A DNA stretch of 64,000 bases. Source: Berghia stephanieae (Eukaryota; Mollusca; Gastropoda; Nudibranchia; Aeolidiidae). Below are positions 1 to 9,512 of this stretch, one piece after another. Each line of letters begins with the position of its first letter. Within the stretch, counting starts at the first letter, position 1. Under the pieces are notes generated by a model. That model did no database searches. It was given only the letters and a program-made list of their open reading frames with translations, and was not told where the DNA came from. The translations under genes were made by a program, and so were the position numbers. The stretch lies in the NCBI GenBank assembly GCA_034508935.3, contig CM067444.1, positions 23,566,367-23,630,366 on the forward strand, given 5' to 3'.

Positions 1-157
1 ACCAACAAACACATGGTATTGGGAATGAATGTCAGGATTTTTTTAATGTATAATATTCACACAATTTTACACGAAGCAACAATTTCACCCTTCTTCCTTC
101 TCATCCTCATCTCCTTCTTTCTCTTCTTCTTCTTCTTATTATTATTATTTATTTGGG

Positions 158-352
158 GAATAAATATCATCTCCCGAAAAAGATACATTTGGTTGTTTAT
201 CCCTCGGTCAAGTACACCGGCCAAGACCAAGACAAAACCAGGTAACCTTACTCCCCGAAAAAGACTGAAAGCAAAATGGAAAAAGAAAACAGTAGAGGGA
301 TAGAAGAGAGCAAGGGTGACTTCCAAGCGCACCGATGGAGGTCAAGAGTCCC
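158..352 (-). repeat. Interspersed family B, 5' half
   Basis: Shares the ATCATCTCCC..., TCGGTCAAG/CCAAGACCAAGACAAAACCA and GGGATAGAAGA blocks with the copies at 609-1150 and 1985-2515. Read on the minus strand this is the head end of the repeat. A GAA array follows on the plus strand. Confidence 0.7.
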
Positions 353-357
353 CATTA

Positions 358-521
358 GAAAGAAGAAGAAGAAGAAGAAGAAGAAGAAGAAGAAGAAGAA
401 GAAGAAGAAGAAGAGAAGAAGAAGAAGAAGAAGAAGAAGAAGAAGAAGAAGAAGAAGAAGAAGAGAAGAGAAAAGAAGAAGAAGAAGAAGAAGAAGAAGA
501 AGAAGACGAAGAAGAAGAAGG
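358..521. repeat. (GAA)n microsatellite
   Basis: About 160 bp of nearly pure GAA/GAG triplets. Purine-only on the plus strand, so it could form triplex DNA. Long Lys, Arg and Glu frames over it are artefacts. Confidence 0.97.
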
Positions 522-545
522 GTACTGCTGAATACCGAAATCCAC

Positions 546-604
546 TCCAATGGTGGGTGAACCAGACTTTCAGGTACGAAGCAAAGACCGTACCGCTGAG
601 CCAC
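546..604 (-). repeat. tRNA-derived SINE head, fragment
   Basis: Minus strand reads GTGGCTCAGCGGTACGGTCT, an A-box-like TGGCTCAGCGG followed by a GGTACG...CGTACC stem. It matches the SINE at 9312-9512 and fragments at 7941-7996 and 37083-37311. Confidence 0.7.
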
Positions 605-608
605 GTTG

Positions 609-1150
609 CTCCTTGTTTTGTTTTTAAGGGTTTTACGGCGCTTGCAACACGTTAAGGTCATATCAGCGCCAGTAAAAAGGAAGAAAATGGGATAGTAAAA
701 AGTTCTAGAATTACAATTAAAGCACCCAAGAAAAAGTAAGACAAAGGGGAACTGGGAACAAATAGGGATCAGATGTAGATTCCAAGAGCATACCACCAAT
801 GTACTTAATTTGAGATCACCTAAAAGTCTCATCCAGACACAAGCACAGGTCCCAACTAAGAGGAATACACTCAAATGTTTACCAATCATATAATATAATA
901 TGCAAACTAAACATAATACAATGCATAACAGAGAGATGATTTACAAGGAAAAAAATATCATCTCCCAAAACAATAACTATGCATTTGACTGTTTCCCTCC
1001 CAGCCAGGACTCCGGAAAGGGCCAGGACAAAACCAAGTAACCTCATTCCAAGACAAAGACAGAAAGCATGTGGGAAAACAGATATAAGGAGATAGAAGAC
1101 ACAGTATGTACCTCCCTGCCCGCAATGGGAGGTCAGGACCCCCACCCAGA
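609..1150 (-). repeat. Interspersed family B, near-complete copy
   Basis: About 540 bp. Plus strand runs from a TTTTTAAGGGTTTTACGGCG block to a CCTCCCTGCCC...CCCACCCAG block. On the minus strand it ends in a (A)n(CA)n-like tail (AAAACCCTTAAAAACAAAA), so it looks like a retroposed SINE or LINE 3' end read from the minus strand. No protein is encoded. Family identity unknown to me. Confidence 0.85.
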
Positions 1151-1164
1151 CGTTGCTCCTTAGG

Positions 1165-1440
1165 GCTTGAACCAGAGCCAATGGGTGGTGGGCACCAATG
1201 GGGAGTGAACCCAGAACAGTGCGAGGTGGACACCAAGGTGGAGTGACCCAGAGACTATAAGAGCAGGGCGCCAGCCTGGATTTGATTGGAGACCATGGGA
1301 GGTGAGTACCAGTGGGGAGTGAACCCAGTGAGTTGGGCACCAGTGAGGAGTGAACGAGAGAATGTGAGAGGTGGGCACCAGTGGAGAGTAAACCGGAGAC
1401 CATGAGAGGTGAGCACCGGTTGGAATTGAACCTTACAACA
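1165..1440. repeat. 38-39 bp minisatellite, forward arm
   Basis: About seven diverged units of the form GCACCAGTGGGGAGTGAACC + CGGAGACTATGAGAGGTGG. The same unit occurs inverted at 1553-1790. Confidence 0.85.
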
Positions 1441-1552
1441 CCCACTTCTAGGCAACAGACTAGCTAGTAATAGTAATTTACTAGACTCGTAAATTACTAA
1501 ATCTAGTCTCGTTCATGAAAATGGACCCTGCTGTGTATCTTCCATAGTCCCA

Positions 1553-1790
1553 GGTTCATTCCCCACTGGTGCCCAACTCCCATAGTCTCTGGTTCAATCC
1601 CCACTGGTGCCTACCTCCCAAAGTCTCTGATTCACTCTCCAATGATGCTCTGCACCAACAGTCTCTGGTTCACTCCTTATTGGTGTCCACCTCCCATGTT
1701 ATCCGGTTCTCTCTCCACTGGTGCTCTGCACCCATAGTCTCTGGTCCAATCCCCACTGGTGCCCACCTCTCATATCTCTGGTTCGGTAGA
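1553..1790. repeat. 38 bp minisatellite, inverted arm
   Basis: Six units of the reverse complement of the 1165-1440 monomer (CCCACTGGTGCCCACCTCCC + ATAGTCTCTGGTTCAATC). The two arms are separated by about 110 bp and could pair as a long imperfect hairpin. Confidence 0.85.
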
Positions 1791-1833
1791 TTTCGATGGA
1801 TTTCAGCAGTACCGGAAGAAGAAGAAAAAGAAG

Positions 1834-1975
1834 AAGTTTTGTTTTTAGGAGTTTTACTCCGCTTTCCACGCTATTAGGCCATTTCAGCGTCAGCAATAAA
1901 GAAGATGATAGAGGAAAAGTTGTTGATCTGAAGTTAAGAACACCAAAGAAAAAGCAAGATAAAGGGATCTAGTTC
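1834..1975 (-). repeat. Interspersed family B, diverged 3' fragment
   Basis: TTTTTAGGAGTTTTACTCCG and TATTAGGCCATTTCAGCG blocks correspond to the tail end of family B with many differences; a full copy begins directly after it. Confidence 0.6.
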
Positions 1976-1984
1976 AATAGTTTG

Positions 1985-2515
1985 TTTTTGTTTTTAAGGG
2001 TTTTACGGCGCTTGCAACACATTTAGGCTATATCAGCGCCAGTAAAAAGGAAGAAAATGGGAGAGTCGAAAGTTCTAGAATTACAATTAAAGCACCCAAG
2101 AGAGAGTAAGACAAAGGGGAATTGGAACAAATAGGGATCAGATGTAGATTCCAAGAGCATACAATCAATGTACTTAGTCTGATATCACCTATAAGTCTCA
2201 CCCAGACACAAGCACAAGATCCAAGAAAGAGGAATACACTCAAATGCTTACATTTCATTATACATTAAAAATAACAAATATAATAATACATAACAGAGAG
2301 ATGATTTACAAGGAAAAAAAATATCATCTCCCAAAACAATAACTTTACAATTGACTGTTTCCCTCCCAGCCAAGGACTTCGGCCAGGGTAGGGTGGGACA
2401 AAACCAAGCAATCTCATACCAAGACCAAGACAGAAAGCATGTTGGAAAACAGATGTAAGGGGATAGAAGACACGGCAAGTACCTCCCTGCCCACTGTGGA
2501 GGTAGGGAACCCCAC
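1985..2515 (-). repeat. Interspersed family B, near-complete copy
   Basis: Same block order as 609-1150 with high identity by eye (ACAATTAAAGCACCCAAGA, ATAGGGATCAGATGTAGATT, TGACTGTTTCCCTCCCAGCC). Confidence 0.85.
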
Positions 2516-2559
2516 CCAGTGGTTCAAATGGGAAACAAAAGATTCTACTAACGATCCAC

Positions 2560-2940
2560 CAATATGTCTGTTTTGAAAATAGCTAAAAGTCCCATCCGGA
2601 CGCAAGCAAAGGATTCCGCTATAAAGCATATGCTCACATGTTTGCAAACTATAAAATATTCAAACTAATAATTATTTAAGTGCATAAAAGAGAGATGTTT
2701 TAAATGGAAAAAAAATATAATCTCTCAACAAAAGTTAATACAAATTTGGTTGTCTTCTTTGCTGCTAAGGATCCCTGTTAGGAACAGTAAAAATACCGAG
2801 CAATCTCAACCCAGAATAAAGACATAGAGTCATAGAGAAACATGGAATGAAAAAAAGACATGGGGGGATAGAAGACGCAGAAAGTGACTTTATTCCCACT
2901 CCCACCGTCAAGATTTCACCCAGTCGGCAACTCATAACCA
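2560..2940 (-). repeat. Interspersed family B, old diverged copy
   Basis: Keeps AAGTCCCATCCGGACGCAAG, AGAGAGATGTTTTAAATGGA and GGGATAGAAGACGCAG but has many substitutions and indels, so it is older than its neighbours. Confidence 0.6.
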
Positions 2941-3109
2941 CAAAAGATAAAGATTTAACACAATTTATTTGAAATTCAGAACAAAAACTGAAAATTGTAG
3001 ATTCATAGGCAAAACACAAAACAATAGAATAATAATAATAACAGATCAACTAAATGCTACGATATTATATTTGAATGATATCTGGATATACTAACTGATA
3101 TAATCGTAT

Positions 3110-3600
3110 ATGCGGCAAATAGTATGTATCCTACCATTGTTTAGTAGAAATAAAGAAATACTGTACTTCTTCGATACAAGCAAGCCAAATTCCAACACGT
3201 TCTTCAATCCGACAAAAATAATTAACACAGACCTTAGAAGCCTTGACACAACTTACATTAATGAAGTTGAGAAGAAAGCTTTTAACATTATCAACGAAAA
3301 GATGCATCCACTGAGCGAAAAATTCCAACTTCTACGCTCCGGAAGACGGTATCTAGAAGCAAAATGTAGGACAAATCGACATAAGGCAACCTTCATTCCA
3401 ACCGCCGTAAAATTAATTAACAAATCTTCTGTGGAAAAATGAGACAACCAATGAAAATAACGAGCGAAGTGGCGTGAATCATCATCGTGTCGATTGTCGC
3501 CGTCGTTATCATCATCATCATCATCATTTCATCATCGTGTCATCATCTCGTCATGCATCATCATCATTATCATTACACAATACAAGTAAAAAGACATAAT
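3110..3600 (+). mobile_element. Rex1/CR1-type LINE, C-terminal end of reverse transcriptase
   Basis: The frame 3110-3442 ends with MHPLSEKFQLLRSGRRYLEA, KCRTNRHKATFIPTAVKLIN. This is the conserved tail seen downstream of the RT in Rex1/CR1-group LINEs (HPL...SGRR..+T+RH+.SFIP.A+.L.N). Only about 110 codons remain, preceded by unrelated DNA, so the copy is 5'-truncated. The 3' side runs into ATC triplets (3505-3570), a plausible LINE tail. Confidence 0.65.
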
Positions 3601-3660
3601 ATTTATAATATGGTTATCTGCTCCCAGCAAATAAATCGTATCGTTCTGTCTGTCTGATTG

Positions 3661-4004
3661 TTGTATGTATGTATGTATGTATTGTATGTATGTATGTATG
3701 TATGTATTATGTATGTATGTATGTATGTATGTATGTATGTATGTATGTATGTATGTATGTATGTATGTGTATGTATTATTGTATGTACATGTTGTATGTA
3801 TGTATGTATGTATGTATGTATGTATGTATGTATGTATGTATGTATGTATGTATGTATGTATGTATGTATGTATGTATGTATGTATGTATGTATGTATGTA
3901 TGTATGTATGTATGTATGTATGTATGTATGATGTATGTATGTATGTATGTATGTATGTATGTATGTATGTATGTATGTATGTATGTATGTATGTATGTAT
4001 GTAT
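3661..4004. repeat. (GTAT)n microsatellite
   Basis: About 340 bp of GTAT repeats with a few slips. It abuts the 5' edge of the RTE-like LINE piece. It opens His-Thr-Tyr-Ile and Met-Tyr-Val-Cys frames on both strands, which are artefacts. Confidence 0.97.
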
Positions 4005-4005
4005 G

Positions 4006-4816
4006 TTGTCAAGCAAAGGAGAGACCACCAAACAAGTAAAGAAATTAAAATATTTAGGCACTATGATCACCATGACGCACGTGACATAGAGGATATAAAA
4101 CAAAGAATAGCAATAGCAAAAAACGTGTTCCATAAAATGCGACCAGTTGTGTCAAATAACAACCTAAACTTGAAGACCAGAATGAAAGTAGTAGAAACAT
4201 ATATTATAGGTACCATTTTATACGGTTGTGAAACGTGGACGCTTGACAAAGATTGTACGAGGAGGTTAGAGGCATTTGAGATGTGGGTGTATAGAAGAAT
4301 GTTGAGGATATCATGGACAGACAGGTCTACGAACGAGGAAGTGTTGGAGAAGGTGAGAAAGGGAAGAATACTGATCGATAACATCAGAAAGAGGCAGTTA
4401 CGCTTTCTGGGACATGTGTGGAGAAGAGACAGAATAGAAAAGTTGGTAACATCTGGGATGATCGAAGGAAAGAGAGCTAGAGAAAGACAAAGAATGACTT
4501 ATCTAAATAACCAAAGAATGGCCAAATGTGACTTAAAAAGCAACACAGATTTCATGCGCACCGCAGAGGATCGAGATTCGTGGAGACAGCTGATCGGCAA
4601 CGTGCTCAAGAGCACAAGCCACGATGGACGATGATGTACGCTCATTTCTTTTGTATACATGTGTAGAAACAATGTGCTTGGGTGAATGTTTGTGTATGTC
4701 TGTGTCTGTACTTGTAAATGTGTCGATGTTCATACCATGAACAAACTGTTTGAGTATTGTTTACCTCACATGAATTGCCTTTTATTTGGACAATAAAGAT
4801 TATTATTATTATTATT
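4006..4816 (+). mobile_element. RTE-like LINE, 3' end of endonuclease-RT ORF plus 3' UTR
   Basis: About 205 codons: ILYGCETWTLDKDCTRRLEA, FEMWVYRRMLRISWTDRSTN, RQLRFLGHVWRR, then EGKRARERQR. This is the C-terminal region typical of RTE-type (craniofacial development protein 2-like) LINE proteins. It stops at 4634. The 3' UTR ends with AATAAAGATTATTATTATTA, a poly(A)-like signal and short ATT tail. The frame is open throughout this piece, so it is fairly young, but the RT catalytic domain is absent. Confidence 0.8.
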
Positions 4817-5033
4817 GACACGCTGGGGCTGGGTGACCAACCCACGAGCATCGGTTTTCGCAGCGCTCATATTCAAGCACGTTTTTTGGCTTCCCGGACA
4901 GCCGACTAAAATCCAGCAAATACTGAATTTCAAATATCAAATTAAATAATAGACATAGTTAAAACCATAAGAGAACGGAAAAGTATTTGGATTTTATTTA
5001 TTCACAAAGCATTATGAATTATATAACCACTGT

Positions 5034-5405
5034 TTTGTTTTTGTTTTTAAAGGGGTTTGTTTGTTTGTTTTTAAGAGTTTTACAACGCTTGCAACACATT
5101 TAGGTTATGTCAGTGCCAGTAAAAAGGAAGAACATGGGATAGTGAAAAGTTATAGAATTACAATTAAAGCACCCAAGAAAAGATAAGACAAACGGGAATT
5201 GGTTCAAATAGGGATCAGATGTAGATTCCAAGAGCATACAATCATTGTACTTTGAGATCACCTATAAGTCTCATCCGGACACAAGCACAAAATCCAATAA
5301 AGAGGAATACACTCAAATGCTTACATTATATATTCAAAATAACAAATATACCAATACATAACAGAGAGATGATTTACAAGGGAAAAAATATCATCTCCCA
5401 AAATT
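5034..5405 (-). repeat. Interspersed family B copy
   Basis: Tail-end block TTTTAAGAGTTTTACAACGC through the ATCATCTCCC block. First of four head-to-tail family B copies up to 6235. Confidence 0.75.
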
Positions 5406-5424
5406 AAAATTAAAAGGACTTCAC

Positions 5425-5735
5425 TAACTATCAGTGCTTAGTTTGAGATTACTTAAATGTTTCACCATGACACCAGCACAAGATCCACTAAGACTAAGAG
5501 CAATAAACTCAAATGTTTACAAATATATTTAAAAAAATAACAACAGTATGTAATAGAGAAATGATTTACAAGAATAAAAATATCATCTCCCAAAGCTATA
5601 ACTATAAATTCAACTGTTTCCCTCCCAGCCAAGGACTCCGTCCAGGGTCAGGACACAACTTAGTCAACTCATTCCAAGACAAAGACAGAAAGCAATTGGA
5701 AAACAGACACAGGGGGATAGAAGACAAGTAAGGAA
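5425..5735 (-). repeat. Interspersed family B copy, truncated
   Basis: Starts within the middle block (ATCAGTGCTTAGTTTGAGAT) and runs to GGGGGATAGAAGAC; lacks the GGCGCTTGCAAC tail. Confidence 0.7.
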
Positions 5736-6085
5736 CAGATGTAGATTCCAATAGGCTTACTATCATTGTGCATAGTTTGAGATCCCCTAAAAGTCTCCTC
5801 CAGACACAAGCACAGGATCCCACTAAGAGGAATACACTCAAATACTTACAATATAAATTCAAAACAACAATTATAAGATAACATAGAGATGCTTTACAAG
5901 GAAAAAGAATATCTGCCAAAACAACTATACATTTGACCGATTCCCTTTCAGCCAAAGGACAAAACCAAGTAATCTCATTCCAAGGCGAAGACAGAAGCAA
6001 ATTAGAGAACAGATAATATATGAAGATAGAAAACACCATAAGTGTCTCCCTGCACACTATGGAAGGTCTGGAACCCCACCCAGTT
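5736..6085 (-). repeat. Interspersed family B copy, truncated
   Basis: Starts AACAGATGTAGATTCC and ends at ACCCCACCCAGTTG. Follows the previous copy with no spacer, a tandem arrangement. Confidence 0.7.
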
Positions 6086-6087
6086 GA

Positions 6088-6235
6088 TTGTATTAAAAGG
6101 TTTTACAGCGCTTGCGACATCCCAAGACACAGGCACAAAAACCAAGGATGAGGAATATACTCAAATGTTCACTAACTATATTCAAAACAAAAACTATAAC
6201 AGTATGAAACAGAGATGATTCATATGGAATAAAGA
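6088..6235 (-). repeat. Interspersed family B, internally deleted copy
   Basis: The tail block AAAAGGTTTTACAGCGCTTG is joined directly to the CACAGGCACAAAAACCAAGG block, so about 170 bp of the middle are missing. Confidence 0.6.
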
Positions 6236-6530
6236 TTCAAGATTCAAGTTTATTTTTAGGCAATTGTTAATATAACTCATACAAGAATATAATATTTCCA
6301 TTCAACAATCACAGACCTGCCAAATTGAAAAGAAATATTTTGACCAAGATTTAAAAGGTGTTGATTATGGATATCTGGCATGCAATGGAAAGGTGTTCCA
6401 AATGCAGAGTGCCAAAAATGTTTGTATGATTTCTTTATGGAACATCAATATCTAAAAGTTATCTATTATTGTTTGTGTTCAAACCTGAACAATTATAAAA
6501 TACATGTATACATATTCAATATAATACCAG

Positions 6531-6785
6531 AAACCAATGAAACAATATTTAAGAAAAACAAATGAAACAATATTTAAGAAAAACAAATGAAACAATATTT
6601 AAACAAAAACAAATGAAACAATGTTTAAGAAAAACAAATGAAACAATATTTAAGAAAAACAAATGAAACAATATTTAAGAAAAACAAATGAAACAATATT
6701 TAAAAAAAACAATGAACGATATAGAAAACAATGAAACAATATTTAAGAAAAACAAATGAAACAATATTTATGAAAAAAAATCACC
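6531..6785. repeat. 25 bp tandem repeat
   Basis: About ten units of AATGAAACAATATTTAAGAA + AAACA. Very AT-rich and nearly perfect in the middle. Confidence 0.93.
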
Positions 6786-6879
6786 GAGAAAAATTGGGTT
6801 TGTCAAATCTCGTAAAACTTGTAATGTGCATATATTTTAGCAAATGAAAAAACAACAAAAAAAAAAAAACAACATAAAG

Positions 6880-7165
6880 GTAAATTTGAGCAATTATATA
6901 GCGCAATATCCACTAAACATGCTCAAAGCGCTATACAAGGAGTCCCTAGCCAACAGCAACACTTGACACATAGGACGGGACCGATGCCTGTTAGGCGATA
7001 TTACAATTTTTTCAGACGGAGACAATGCTGTTAACGGCCAGGTACCCATTTTACACCCGAGTACAGGAGAGAATGTGAGTGAAGAGCCTTCTCCAAGGAC
7101 TCAACTATACGCAAATCCGAAAACAAGTCTTACCACAAGACCACATAGTGGCACAACATATTGGC
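6880..7165. repeat. Interspersed repeat with GCGC...AGCGCT head
   Basis: Begins TATATAGCGCAATATCCACT, then GCTCAAAGCGCTATACAAGG, and ends in an ACCACATAGTGGCAC palindrome. Short related heads occur at 12035-12095, 15731-15780 and 33660-33720, so this is a dispersed SINE-like or LINE-tail repeat. No ORF. Confidence 0.6.
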
Positions 7166-7272
7166 AGTTCTCATTTCCATCAGTTGATATTTGATATAAA
7201 AGTTTTCTAGGTAAGATGGAAAAATGTTCAGCAGAACAAGCCAAACACTGGCGATCTAGCTCAAATAGAATA

Positions 7273-7606
7273 TTTTTTTTTTTTTGTTTATTGCTTTAGG
7301 TCTCTTCCAACACAAATGAGGTTATATGAGAGACCGCTGAAACAAAAAAACAAGCAATCTAACAAAAATAGTACAAATGTAAATCAAAATCATAACTAAA
7401 GATATAAGCTAAATTATAAATAACCAAGAACAAACAGGCAGAAGATTTACAGAAAAAAAAATATCCCCTGTCAAAAATACAATCACAAACCAAAGAAGCA
7501 GGATAGGCTAGTAAAGAGAAGAAGAAACGACATCACTATCGGATCGTACACCCATGCGAACATCATAGGTATATGATTCAAGGGTGATGCTCCCATCCAA
7601 CCACCC
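7273..7606 (-). mobile_element. SINE A, copy 1
   Basis: About 334 bp flanked by a 14 bp perfect target duplication (GCTCAAATAGAATA at 7259-7272 and 7607-7620). On the minus strand it starts GGGTGGTTGGATGGGAGCAT and ends ...GACCTAAAGCAATAAACAAA plus poly(A), so it is a retroposed element inserted by target-primed reverse transcription. No coding capacity. Copies 2-4 are near-identical by eye. Confidence 0.9.
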
Positions 7607-7620
7607 GCTCAAATAGAATA

Positions 7621-9300
7621 GCTGAAATTGTTTCTCAAATTTTTAAAAAAGTGTGGATAGTGAATCAACTTTGCCCACACTTTTTTGACCATTTAAAAAG
7701 ATATAAATACCATAATTTTGATGCCAGATTGTCAGTTTTTGGTTTATTTTTCATTATTTAACCCTGATAAACTGATGAAAGTGAATTTTTTTCCTTTGGT
7801 TTTCCAAACAACTTAGTATTGGAGAATTTTTGTGGCGAACATTACAAAAACGACTTATTGGCAAAGCATAATACCTCGACACTCAAATAACTTCAAGATA
7901 ATAATAGAAAAGGAAAAAAAAATTCTCGCCCCAGCATTATTCAACAACTCGGTGCCTTTTGGGTACGAAGCAAAGATCGTACCGCTGAGCCACACTGTTT
8001 AGCAGGTGATTAAAAAATATACTGAGGGTTTCTAACATCTGAATTCCGTAAATATACAGAAAATTGGCAATCTTTTTTGTCTCTTTTTTTTTTTTTTTAA
8101 ATATATTTTATTTTTATTTATTTTAAATTTTTTATTTTTATTTTATTTTTAAAAAAATTTATCTATTTTTATTGATTTTATATATTTCATAAAAAATAAC
8201 CCCTCCCCCACCTCCGCAATCCCCACCATTGGCTTTGTGCTGTGATATACAGTGCAGGAAATGGCTCCTATTGTAACGTTTAAAACAAGAAAAGAATAAA
8301 AAATTTAAAAAGAGAAATTGGACAGAAATAAAAATTGAAGCAAAATCATCGTCTGTTGTTTTGTAGTAATTCCGACTCTATTAGGCCTTTTCAGGGCTAG
8401 TAAATGGGAATAGAAATAAAATAGTAAAAAGGTCTAGATTTCAGTACATGACAGTAACCCGTGTACTTATTTGCAAGCCTGATAACCCAATAGTCATGAT
8501 CTCATTGTTGTAATGAAAATACTCTCCAGCCACTGCAAAATATTGTTTATTACAACAATGCTAAAACAAGGCCATAATTTTCTATATATCCTAATGATAA
8601 TACAAGCAATTGGATGAACTGGAATCAAAAGGTCACATATTACATCAAGTCAACATCTAATAAACAAATGATGAAAGCCGTTGCAGTCTTGATCTAATTA
8701 CAAATCTACAGTGTAAAAATATATGATAAATAGAGAAATCAATTCACAGAAAATAACAACAAAAAACACAACCTAATCATCATTGTTTAGGTTTTGTTTG
8801 TTTATAACTGTTTAACAGTGCTTGCATTACGGTTAACAAAAATGAGGTCTCTTTCTCTTTCTCATGAATTTAAGTTATTGGTGAAAAATATATACCATTA
8901 AAATCAGCATCCATATAATATCCCAAATTGGGCCTGCTAGCTTGTTTCAACGCAAAGCGCCATTTATGTGAGCAATGCCTGTTTTTTTTTCCTTCCCCCA
9001 TACAAGAATTTTTTTCTTTCACAAATCATCAAAAAACAAAAAAAAAAAATTAAAAAATGAGGCCTATTTGAACAATCTCTTGAACTTAAGTTAATGGTTA
9101 AAAACTTATACCATTATAATCAACAGCCTTAAAACATTACAACAGCAAAAATTGGGCCTGCTAGCTTTTTTCAGTGCAAAGCACCATCCACGTAAACAAA
9201 GCCTATTTTTTACTTTCCCTAACCATGATTTATTTTTTTTCACAAATCATCAAAAAGTGAAATTTTAAAAACCTATAACTTTAAAAAAAAAAAAAAAATA
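7621..9300. other. AT-rich intergenic stretch with small repeat fragments
   Basis: Holds a tRNA-type SINE head fragment (7941-7996), T-rich and A-rich runs and a degraded family B fragment near 8355-8440. Two related segments, 8869-9010 and 9073-9240, share GGGCCTGCTAGCTT, AAGC(G/A)CCAT and CACAAATCATCAAAAA and look like an old duplication. No gene seen. Confidence 0.6.
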
Positions 9301-9311
9301 AAAAAAAAAAT

Positions 9312-9512
9312 AAAATTCCCTTTATTCATCCCATGGGGAAATTTGTCTTTAGGGTCTATTCCAAGGAAAGACTGGAATAACCCTGGTGTCAGTCGCAGAG
9401 CAGCACTGCAAAGTGAGCTAGCTCAAGGCCACTCAGCCGGCGGGTCGATTGAACTCGGTACCTTTCGGGTACGAAGCAAAGACTGTACCGCTGAGCCACG
9501 CTCAATATTGAT
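9312..9512 (-). mobile_element. tRNA-derived SINE with L2-like tail
   Basis: Minus strand begins AGCGTGGCTCAGCGGTACAG (A-box-like) and has a degenerate B box near GAGTTCAATCGACC. It ends TTTCCCCATGGGATGAATAA + AGGG before poly(A). A 3' end of this sort (CCC.TGGG.AT.AATAAA) is shared by SINEs mobilised by L2/CR1-type LINEs. A second, older copy is at 37083-37311. Confidence 0.75.

Noticed and set aside
358-521. Poly-Lys/Arg/Glu and poly-Leu/Ser proteins
   Set aside because: (GAA)n microsatellite translated in all frames.
3661-4004. CRISPR-like or regulatory array
   Set aside because: Simple tetranucleotide repeat without spacers; CRISPR is not expected in animal DNA.
3603-4133. His-Thr-Tyr-Ile and Met-Tyr-Val-Cys repeat proteins
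   Set aside because: Products of (GTAT)n; the LINE part beginning at 4006 is the only real coding remnant there.
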